Of a stretch of 64,000 nt of DNA, positions 57,533 through 64,000 are shown in pieces (position 1 is the stretch's first letter; every line of letters begins with the position of its first letter). The notes beneath the pieces are model-generated. The model was not told where the DNA came from and did no database searches. It saw only the letters and a program-made list of their open reading frames with translations. This DNA is from Streptomyces calvus (GTDB taxonomy: Bacteria; Actinomycetota; Actinomycetes; Streptomycetales; Streptomycetaceae), in assembly GCF_006782915.1 (NCBI RefSeq), contig NZ_VCNP01000045.1:1-64000 (forward strand), read 5' to 3'. Position numbers and translations under genes: made by a program.

Positions 57533-58450
57533 TCAGCGGGGTGCGTGCGCCGACACGGCCGGCCAGTGCTCGCGCAGGGTGCGGACCGTCTCCGCGATCG
57601 CCGGGCGGCGGGCCGCGCCGGTCCGCCACAGCGCGTACAGCCGCCGGACGGGAATCGGATCGAGCGGCACCTCCACCACTCCCGCAGGCAGCGGGCCGCG
57701 ACCCAGCCGGGGGATCAGCGCGATGCCGAGCCCGGCCGCGACCAGGGCGACCAGCGTCGGGTTCTCGTCGGCCTGGTGCACGATCTCCGGCTCGTGCCCG
57801 GCCGCGCGCAGGGTGCGCACCAGCCACTCGTGGCAGACCCGGCCCGGCGGCTGGCAGATCCACCGCTCACCGCCCAGCTCCTCCCGCCGCACCGCCGTAC
57901 GCCCCGCGAACGGATGGCCCTCGGGCACCAGCAGATCGCACAGGTCGTCCCCGACGACCGCCTGATCCACGCCCGCCGGGGCGGGCAGCGGCGCGATGTC
58001 CCAGTCGTGCGCCACCACCAGGTCGACCGCGCCCTTGGCCACCAGGTCCACGGACAGGTGCGGGTCGATCTCGGTGAGCCGCGTGTCGAGCGCCGGGTGC
58101 CGGCGGGCCAGGTCGGCCAGCACGGGCGGCATCAGCCCGCGCGCCGCCGAGGCGAACGCGGCGATGGTCAGCCGGCCGGCCGGCACGCCGCGCCGCTCCT
58201 CCAGCTCGGTCTCCGCCCGCTCCACGATGGCGAGCAGCTCCCGTGCCGCACGCACCAGTTGGTGCGCCTCGTCGGTCAGCCGCACACCCCGCCCCTCCCG
58301 CTCCAGCAGCACGGTCCGCGTCTCCCGCTCCAGCTTGGCGATCTGCTGGGAGACGGCGGAGGACGTGTAGCCGAGCGCCACGGCGGCGGCGCCGACGGTG
58401 CCGTGGACGGAGACGGCGTGCAGGGCGCGCAGGCGCTGGAGGTCGAGCAT
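57533..58450 (-). CDS. LysR-family transcriptional regulator
   Basis: 305 residues. HTH at the N-terminus (about 1-60; LQRLRALHAVSVHGTVGAAAVALGYTSSAVSQQIAKLERE). The effector domain has the usual two-lobe pattern (LTIAAFASAARGLMPPVLADLARRHP). It is divergent from an EamA transporter across 93 bp, the standard layout of a LysR regulator and its target exporter. Ligand unknown. Confidence 0.92.
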   Translation of the reverse strand: MLDLQRLRALHAVSVHGTVGAAAVALGYTSSAVSQQIAKLERETRTVLLEREGRGVRLTDEAHQLVRAARELLAIVERAETELEERRGVPAGRLTIAAFASAARGLMPPVLADLARRHPALDTRLTEIDPHLSVDLVAKGAVDLVVAHDWDIAPLPAPAGVDQAVVGDDLCDLLVPEGHPFAGRTAVRREELGGERWICQPPGRVCHEWLVRTLRAAGHEPEIVHQADENPTLVALVAAGLGIALIPRLGRGPLPAGVVEVPLDPIPVRRLYALWRTGAARRPAIAETVRTLREHWPAVSAHAPR

Positions 58451-58543
58451 GGCGGACGGCTCCCGATCGGTAAGCGGTGCTTCATCCAACCATGCAGGAA
58501 TCATCGCTGGTGCTGAAGTGTGGTGGGCGGTGATCCTCGACCC

Positions 58544-59446
58544 ATGCGACCTTCCCACCTGTTCCTCGCCGTCCTCGTCGCCGCCGTGTGGGGCGTGAAC
58601 TTCACCGTCATCGAGATCGGGCTCGGCCACTTCCCGCCGCTGCTCTTCTCCGCCCTGCGGTTCCTGGTGGCGGCGCTGCCCGCGGTGTTCCTCGTGGGGC
58701 GGCCCAAGGTGGCGTGGAAGTGGATCCTCGGAGTGGGACTGGCGCTGGGGGTGGCCAAGTTCGGGCTGCTGTTCGTCGGCATGGACGCGGGCATGCCGGG
58801 CGGACTGTCCTCCCTGGTGCTGCAGGTCCAGGCCGTGTTCACCGCCCTGTTCGCCTTCGCGCTGCTCGGCGAACGACCCTCCGGCATCCGGCTGGTGGGC
58901 ATGGCGGTGGCGCTGGCCGGGATCGGCGTGGCGGCGGTCGACGAGGGCACCTCGGGCCCGCTGCTCGGCTTCGCCCTGGTCGTCGCGGCGGCGGCCTGCT
59001 GGGGCGTCTCCAACATCCTCACCCGCAAGGCGGCGCCGCCGGACGCCCTGAACTTCATGATCTGGGTGAGCACGGTGCCGGTGCTGCCCCTGCTGGCCCT
59101 GTCCCTGCTGCTGGAGGGCCCCTCCCGGGACCTCGACGCGCTGCGCGGCCTCGACTGGCAGGGCGCCGGCGCCCTCCTGTACGTCGCCTGGGTGGCCACC
59201 GTGTTCGGCTTCGGCGCCTGGGGGTGGCTGCTGCGCCGCCACCCGGCCTCCACGGTCGCGCCGTTCTCCCTGCTCGTCCCCGTCTTCGGCATGTCGTCGG
59301 CCGCACTGTTCCTGGGCGAGTCGGTCACCCCTCTGCGCTGGTGCGCGGCGGCCCTGCTGGTCGGCGGGGTGGCCCTGACCTCGGTCACCTTCCGCCGCCC
59401 GGCACCGACCGCCGCGCAGCCGGAGCCCGCCGTCAGCCGGCCGTGA
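58544..59446 (+). CDS. EamA/DMT-family transporter
   Basis: 300 residues, ten membrane helices in two EamA repeats (AAVWGVNFTVIEIGLGHFPP at the start of repeat 1; AAACWGVSNILTRKA at the start of repeat 2). Metabolite exporter of the drug/metabolite superfamily, often for amino acids. Divergent from a LysR gene, which probably controls it. Confidence 0.92.
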   Translation: MRPSHLFLAVLVAAVWGVNFTVIEIGLGHFPPLLFSALRFLVAALPAVFLVGRPKVAWKWILGVGLALGVAKFGLLFVGMDAGMPGGLSSLVLQVQAVFTALFAFALLGERPSGIRLVGMAVALAGIGVAAVDEGTSGPLLGFALVVAAAACWGVSNILTRKAAPPDALNFMIWVSTVPVLPLLALSLLLEGPSRDLDALRGLDWQGAGALLYVAWVATVFGFGAWGWLLRRHPASTVAPFSLLVPVFGMSSAALFLGESVTPLRWCAAALLVGGVALTSVTFRRPAPTAAQPEPAVSRP

Positions 59447-59504
59447 CGCGCCTCGACCGGGGCGGGCGGACCTCGGACCGAGGACGGAGGCCCTGACCGC
59501 GGGC

Positions 59505-59730
59505 CCCGGACCGTGGGCCGAGGACCGAGGCGCGGACTGCGGACTGCGGACTGAGGACCGAGGCGCGGACTGCGGACTGAGGGCCGAGGCGCGGACCGAG
59601 GACCGAGGACCGGACCGCAGACCGCAGACCGCAGACCGTGGACCGGACACCGGACCTCAGACCGCGGACTACGGACCGCGGACTACGGACCGCGGACTGC
59701 GGACTGCGGACCGCAGACCGTGGACCACGG
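59505..59730. repeat. 7-bp minisatellite (GGACYGM units)
   Basis: About 30 units of a heptamer of the form GGAC(T/C)G(A/C), with variants (GCAGACC, GGACTAC, GGCGC insertions), fill the convergent gap between the EamA gene and the lasso transporter. Two sub-blocks run in different phases. Not a CRISPR: units are contiguous and there are no spacers. Frames are open but the products are simple sequence, so noncoding. Confidence 0.9.
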
Positions 59731-59795
59731 GCCGTCCGAGGGCCGGTCCGAGGGTGTGCCGGGCGGCCGGTTGCGCTGTCGGCCGCTGGGTGCCG

Positions 59796-61826
59796 CTACT
59801 CGGCCGGGCCGGACCGGACGGTCAGACCGTCGCTGTCCGTGAGCCCTGTCGCACCGGTCGTGTCGGGGGTGTCGTCGGCAGTGCTGGCGGCGGTGTTGGC
59901 GGCGGTGGCGTCGGCGGTGTCGTCGGCAGTGTTGGCGGTGTCGGCGGCGGTGTCGGCGGAGTGGGCGGTGTCGGTGTGGCCGGGCTGCTGGGCGCGGAGC
60001 AGGCGCCGGTAGTGCTCGCTGCCGGCGGCCAGTTGCTCGTGGGTGCCGGTGGCGACGACCCGGCCGCCGTCGAGCACGACGATCAGGTCCGCGGCGCGCA
60101 CCGTCGACATGCGGTGCGCGATGACCAGCAGCGTGCACTGCGCCGACACCTCGCGGATCGACCGGCGCAGCGCCGCCTCGCCGACCGCGTCCAGATGGGC
60201 CGTCGGCTCGTCCAGCAGGAGCAGCCGGGGCCGGGCCAGCAGTGCCCGCGCGATGGCGATGCGCTGACGCTCGCCGCCGGACAGCGCCATGCCGCGCTCC
60301 CCGGCGTCGGTGTCCAGGCCGTGGGGCAGCCGGGCCACGAGATCCGTCAGGTGGACCCGTTCCACGACCCGGTCCACCTCCTCGGGCGTCGCGTCCGGCA
60401 CCGCGTACGTCAGGTTCTCCCGCAGCGTGCCGTACAGCACGGGCGCCTGCTGCTCCACGAGGCCGATCCGGGACCGGTGCGCGGAGCGGCCGGCCGTGCG
60501 GATGTCCCGGCCGCCGAACTCGATCCGGCCGCGGTCGGGGTCGTAGAACCGCTCGATGAGCGCGAACACGGTGGACTTCCCGACGCCGGAACTGCCGATC
60601 AGGGCGACATGGGCGTGCTCGGGCACCTCGAAGGTCACGCCCCGCAGGACGGGCCGGCCCGCCTCGTAGGCGAACCACACGTCCCGGAACGCCAGCAGCG
60701 GCGGCGTCCGCCCGGGCCCGGACCGCGGTGCGGGGCCCGGACCGGTCTCCCGCTCCGCCGGCAGGGCCATGACCTCGGTGACCCTGCGGTACGCGCCGAC
60801 GCCCTGCTCCATGGTGCTCAGCGACTGGAACACCGAACCGATCGGCCCGACCAGATAGACCATGTACAGCAGGAAGGCGGCCAGGTCCGCCACCGATCCG
60901 TCCCGTCCGGCGACCCGCATGCCCCCGATGAGCAGCACCACGACGAACGAGCCCTTGACGGCGAGTTCTACGGCCGGTGCGACCACCGCGTCCAGCCGCG
61001 CCATCCGCACGCTCCCCGCGTACGCCGACCGGGCCCGCCCGCCGATGCGTTCCGACTCGCGCTGCTCGGCCCGGTTGGCGCGGACGGTGCGGATGGCGCC
61101 CAGCGCGCGCTCCAGATCGGCGGTCATCGCCCCCGTCGCCTGCTGGGTGGCCAGCGAGGCGGCGGAGATGCCTCGCAGCACCGAGCCGACCAGCACCGTG
61201 GCGAGGGCCACGACGGCCAGCACGATCAGGAACAGCAGCCAGTCCAGCCAGATCATCAGCGCCACCACGCCGATCAGTCCGATGCCGCCGGTCACCGCGT
61301 CCGTGAAGCCCTCGGCGACGAGCAGCCGCAGCGTGGTGCTGTCGCTGCTGACCCGGGAGATGAGGTCACCGACGCGGTGCCGGTCGTACTGGCGCATGGG
61401 CAGCCGCAGCAGATGGCGGATCAGACCGAGCCGGATGCCCAGCACGATGCCCTCGCCGGTCCGGGCGAGCGTGTACTGGGCGAAGCCCTGCACCACCGCC
61501 TGGGCCAGGAAGAACACGACGAGCAGGGCGACGTCCGGGCCGATCGCCCGCTCGGCCGTGGCCGCCTCGATCACCCGTTTCACCAGCAGCGGCTGGGCCA
61601 GACCGAGGGCCGAGGCGCCCAGCATCAGCAGCACCGCGAGGACGATCCGCCGCCGGTGCCCGCGCAGCAGACGCAGCGCGTCGCCGACGCCGACCCGGCC
61701 GTCCGCCACGGCCCGGCTGTCCCGGCCGTCCGAGGCGGCCCGGCTGTCCGTGGCGGCCCGGCTGTCCGTGGCGGCCCGGCTGTCGGTGCCGGACCGGCTA
61801 TCCGAGGCGGCCCGCTGCCCGTTCAC
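59796..61826 (-). CDS. Lasso peptide ABC exporter (D protein)
   Basis: 676 residues from a GTG inside the last codons of the B2 gene (29-nt overlap). An N-terminal tail of simple repeats (TDSRAATDSRAA, about 9-40) precedes six TM helices (about 55-330) and an NBD with Walker A GSSGVGKST, signature ALSGGERQR and Walker B LLLLDEPTAHLD. A C-terminal tail of about 45 residues is low-complexity (A/T/D). Position after C-B1-B2 makes it the exporter, and usually immunity, protein of the lasso cluster. Both tails are unusual for the family. Confidence 0.9.
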   Translation of the reverse strand: MNGQRAASDSRSGTDSRAATDSRAATDSRAASDGRDSRAVADGRVGVGDALRLLRGHRRRIVLAVLLMLGASALGLAQPLLVKRVIEAATAERAIGPDVALLVVFFLAQAVVQGFAQYTLARTGEGIVLGIRLGLIRHLLRLPMRQYDRHRVGDLISRVSSDSTTLRLLVAEGFTDAVTGGIGLIGVVALMIWLDWLLFLIVLAVVALATVLVGSVLRGISAASLATQQATGAMTADLERALGAIRTVRANRAEQRESERIGGRARSAYAGSVRMARLDAVVAPAVELAVKGSFVVVLLIGGMRVAGRDGSVADLAAFLLYMVYLVGPIGSVFQSLSTMEQGVGAYRRVTEVMALPAERETGPGPAPRSGPGRTPPLLAFRDVWFAYEAGRPVLRGVTFEVPEHAHVALIGSSGVGKSTVFALIERFYDPDRGRIEFGGRDIRTAGRSAHRSRIGLVEQQAPVLYGTLRENLTYAVPDATPEEVDRVVERVHLTDLVARLPHGLDTDAGERGMALSGGERQRIAIARALLARPRLLLLDEPTAHLDAVGEAALRRSIREVSAQCTLLVIAHRMSTVRAADLIVVLDGGRVVATGTHEQLAAGSEHYRRLLRAQQPGHTDTAHSADTAADTANTADDTADATAANTAASTADDTPDTTGATGLTDSDGLTVRSGPAE
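61732..61785. repeat. Three tandem 18-bp units encoding the exporter's N-terminal tail
   Basis: Units of GTGGCGGCCCGGCTGTCC (first copy starts GAG, last ends TCG) at 61732, 61750 and 61768, encoding repeated TDSRAA on the minus strand. Confidence 0.9.
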
Positions 61827-62280
61827 GGCCCAGGCCTCGGTCGGCGCGGTCGGCGCTCCCGCCGCACGGCACGGTGAACAGCGGCCGGAAGTAGTCCGGC
61901 GGGTACTCCTCGCCCACCGCCACTCCCTCGGCCTCCACCCAGGCGTGGGCCCCGAACGGCGGCAGGCGCCGTGCGCCCACGCACCAGGTGGGCCACTGGC
62001 CGTGCAGGCGGCACAGCAGGGCGGTGGCCAGGGACCGCGGCAGGCAGCCCTCCCGGCCCGCGCAGGACAGGCTGACCGCGACCACCGCGTTCCGTGCGGC
62101 CCGGGTGCGTGCGACGGTGGCCGGTCGGGCGCCGCGGCTCACCCGGGCCAGCAGGGTACGGATGAGCCGCGGACGCCGGCCGGCCAGTACGCGCGCGACG
62201 GCCACCACGAACCGCACCAGGATCCGGTACGGCAGCGGCACCGCACGGGGATCGTGGGCCACGACCTCCGGCGAGCTCAT
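61798..62280 (-). CDS. Lasso peptide leader peptidase (B2 protein)
   Basis: 160 residues of the transglutaminase-like lasso B2 family. The catalytic cysteine is C79 in GREGCLPRSLATALLCRL, the histidine H112 in PFGAHAWVEAEG, with an aspartate following (EEYPPDYFRPL). It removes the leader peptide so that the cyclase can close the macrolactam. The ATG overlaps the B1 stop (ATGA). Split B1 and B2 genes are the rule in actinobacteria. Confidence 0.93.
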   Translation of the reverse strand: MSSPEVVAHDPRAVPLPYRILVRFVVAVARVLAGRRPRLIRTLLARVSRGARPATVARTRAARNAVVAVSLSCAGREGCLPRSLATALLCRLHGQWPTWCVGARRLPPFGAHAWVEAEGVAVGEEYPPDYFRPLFTVPCGGSADRADRGLGRERAAGRLG

Positions 62281-62567
62281 GTCCGCCGCCCGTGCGGGCG
62301 GGGCCCGTCGTCGTCCTCCACCAGGCCCGCGGCGCGCAGTTCCCCGACCAGGCTCCGCACGTCGTCCTCCGCGGTCGCGGCGTCCACCGCGTACCGGGTG
62401 GTCAGGGCCCGTGCCGCCGCGGGCACCTCCGCGCCGTCCAGCAGGGTCCGGATGACGGCGGCGGCGGTGGGGTTGAGGGTGAAGTACTGGTCGTGGTCCT
62501 CGTCCAGCAGGGCGATGCCGTAGTCGGTCTCGGCCGTGAACACACCCGCACGCAGTCTCAGCGTCAT
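62277..62567 (-). CDS. Lasso peptide leader-recognition protein (B1, PqqD-like RRE)
   Basis: 96 residues, a stand-alone PqqD-fold RiPP recognition element: GVFTAETDYGIALLDEDHDQYFTLNPTAAAVIRTLLDGAEV, then a helical part. It binds the precursor leader and presents it to B2. GGGAGAG lies 4 nt before the ATG. It follows the cyclase gene by 17 nt. Confidence 0.93.
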   Translation of the reverse strand: MTLRLRAGVFTAETDYGIALLDEDHDQYFTLNPTAAAVIRTLLDGAEVPAAARALTTRYAVDAATAEDDVRSLVGELRAAGLVEDDDGPRPHGRRT

Positions 62568-62584
62568 GGTCTCTCCCTGGTCCG

Positions 62585-64000
62585 TCAGGACGGCACGGCG
62601 GAGGTCTCGAGCGTCCGCAGCCACACCTCGCAGGCCACGGTCTGGTAGAGCGCGTCGAACTGCAGGGACGGCGGCAGCGGACGTTCGCACACCTCGCGCA
62701 GGGTGTGCGCGTCGATCAGGCCCAGCCGGGCCAGCCGGGAGTCCTCGCACAGGGCGAGCAGTCCGGCCCGGTGGTCGCGCAGTCCCGTCTCCACGTCGTA
62801 GGAGCCCTCGTCCTTGGTGTGCCGGGCCAGGCTCGCCTCCGGTACGACACCGTGCATCGCCTCGGCGATCAGCGGCTTGTACGCCCAGGGCGTCACCCGG
62901 TCCTGTGCCCGCACGGCCATCCCCGCCTCGATCACCCGGTCGTCGTAGTAGGGGGCGGCGATGCCCAGGCCGAACCGTCCGGCCATCTGGGCGAGTTGCC
63001 GGACCATGCTGGAGGTGCACCGCATCGCCTCCAGCTCGACGTGCTGTCCGCGGGTCGCCGCCAGCGGCTGTGCGGTGGCGGCGGCGTCCAGGATCACCTC
63101 CCGCGCGGCCGTCACCGCGTCCGGGGTGGCCCACGGGGGCATGCGGGGCGGCATGCCCCAGTCCAGGGTGGGGGTGTTCTCCGCGGGCGGTGCGTCGGTG
63201 AGCCGGTCCGCGACCCGGGCCAGCCACGTGTCGTAGGTGCTGTTGTCCCGCAGTTGCCGCACCGTCTCCCGGTACGACCACGGCCGCTGCGCGGCGAAGC
63301 CGCGCACGCGCTGCCAGGCGACGCCCGGGTGCAGGCGCAGCAGTGTGTGCAGGTGGGCCGGGGAGCCGGCGAGGAGTTCGTCCCCGCCGAAGCCGGTCAG
63401 GTGCAGGTGCGAGCCGCGTTCCGCCGCGGCCCGGGGGACGACCAGCCAGCCGGTGCGGTGCACGACGGCCGGGCAGGGTTCGTCGAAGAGGTCGTCCGCG
63501 TCCGCCAGCCCGTCGTACACGAGCGGCACGTCGTCGCCCGCGATGACGTGGTGCTCGACGGTGCCCAGCGCGGCCACGGTGCGGCGGGCCCAGTCGGCGT
63601 CCGTGCCCATGGGGTCGCGGGCGTCGGCGGTGTAGGCGATCACTCGCGCGGGGCCGTCGGCCGCCAGGCAGCACACGGAGGTGGAGTCCAGTCCGCCCAG
63701 GTCGCAGCTGACCAGGTCGCGGCCGTGGACCCGTGCCGCGACGGCGTCCCGCAGCGCGTCCCGCAGGGCCGCGGCGCCCTCGGCCATCGGCAGCACCGGC
63801 TCGGGCGGCGTCCACCGGGTCAAGGTCCGGCCGTGTCCCTGCGCGTCGATCACGAGGCAGTGCCCGCCGGGCACGGCATCGACGCCGCGCCACACCGGAA
63901 GTGCCGTCACCGGATGCAGTGCGGAGGAATTCAGCAGTCGGAGCGCGAGACGCCGTTCGTCGATTCCGGCGCCGAGCAGGTCGGCCAGGACGTCCGCCCG
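62585..64000 (-). CDS. Lasso peptide macrolactam synthetase (C protein), 5' end cut by the window
   Basis: At least 471 residues of an asparagine-synthase-like lasso cyclase; the frame stays open to the window edge, so the real start is beyond 64000. The visible N-terminal part is the end of the glutaminase-like domain (VWRGVDAVPGGHCLVI). The synthetase domain has the PP-loop DLGGLDSTSVCC, AYTADARDPMG and a C-terminal HTKDEGSYDVE. It activates an Asp/Glu side chain as the AMP ester and closes the ring on the core peptide's N-terminus. The precursor gene is expected further right, upstream of this gene. Confidence 0.93.
   Translation of the reverse strand, partial: RADVLADLLGAGIDERRLALRLLNSSALHPVTALPVWRGVDAVPGGHCLVIDAQGHGRTLTRWTPPEPVLPMAEGAAALRDALRDAVAARVHGRDLVSCDLGGLDSTSVCCLAADGPARVIAYTADARDPMGTDADWARRTVAALGTVEHHVIAGDDVPLVYDGLADADDLFDEPCPAVVHRTGWLVVPRAAAERGSHLHLTGFGGDELLAGSPAHLHTLLRLHPGVAWQRVRGFAAQRPWSYRETVRQLRDNSTYDTWLARVADRLTDAPPAENTPTLDWGMPPRMPPWATPDAVTAAREVILDAAATAQPLAATRGQHVELEAMRCTSSMVRQLAQMAGRFGLGIAAPYYDDRVIEAGMAVRAQDRVTPWAYKPLIAEAMHGVVPEASLARHTKDEGSYDVETGLRDHRAGLLALCEDSRLARLGLIDAHTLREVCERPLPPSLQFDALYQTVACEVWLRTLETSAVPS

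Noticed and set aside
59505..59730. CRISPR-like regular repeats
   Set aside because: Units are 7 bp and contiguous, with no unique spacers and no cas genes in the window.
59796..61826. Lasso exporter as a multidrug pump unrelated to the cluster
   Set aside because: Its start lies inside the B2 gene and it is the fourth gene of the C-B1-B2-D order, so membership of the cluster is much more likely.

Overview
The window is a stretch of high-GC (about 72% by eye) actinobacterial chromosome, almost certainly Streptomyces. The signs are strong third-position G/C bias, many GTG starts, GTGA/ATGA start-stop overlaps, and hallmark genes: adpA with a TTA codon, ornA, cebR-cebEFG-bglC and desABCD. The core order (ceb, tRNA-His, ornA, adpA, glmS, hexosaminidase, des, leucine-catabolism genes) is, from memory, that of the S. 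coelicolor SCO2770-SCO2800 region in reverse.

Layout. 1-4.5 kb: a small conserved protein, a spermidine-synthase-like methyltransferase, a membrane-anchored protein, and an OmpR-type response regulator/histidine kinase pair. 4.6-6.1 kb: a secreted CBM2-GH18 chitinase. 6.1-6.6 kb: terminators and a repeat-filled convergent intergenic region. 6.6-12.9 kb: the cello-oligosaccharide system (bglC, cebG, cebF, cebE, divergent cebR) with two 14-bp CebR palindromes, one on the bglC start codon. 13-16.8 kb: tRNA-His, ornA, adpA (bldA-dependent) with a long upstream gap, and a universal stress protein. 16.9-20.8 kb: glmS, a small conserved protein and a secreted GH20 hexosaminidase. 20.9-28.2 kb: desferrioxamine synthesis (desABCD) and uptake (desE plus a siderophore-interacting reductase), each unit with a palindromic iron box. 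28.3-36.9 kb: leucine/isovalerate catabolism (acyl-CoA dehydrogenase, HMG-CoA lyase, methylcrotonyl-CoA carboxylase alpha and beta), a divergent TetR with paired operators, a second acyl-CoA dehydrogenase and a TesB thioesterase. 36.9-44.1 kb: an orphan 86-aa protein, a predicted phosphatase, a PucR regulator and a divergent symporter-agmatinase-ThDP enzyme operon. 44.2-59.4 kb: mostly secreted or transport proteins (I36 inhibitor, GNATs, EndA-type nuclease, phytase-like protein, a fused double ABC exporter, S37 peptidase, lipoprotein, NagZ-type GH3), then a divergent LysR/EamA pair. 59.4-64 kb: a 7-bp minisatellite and, entering from the right edge on the minus strand, the C-B1-B2-D part of a lasso peptide cluster. 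Its cyclase is truncated by the window, and no precursor gene is visible.

Together the genes form a saprophyte's nutrient module (chitin, cellulose, iron, amino acids) next to the developmental regulator AdpA, with a natural-product locus at the right edge. The least explained items are the lasso cluster and its repeats, and the ThDP enzyme with DD in place of the usual NN, coupled to an agmatinase.
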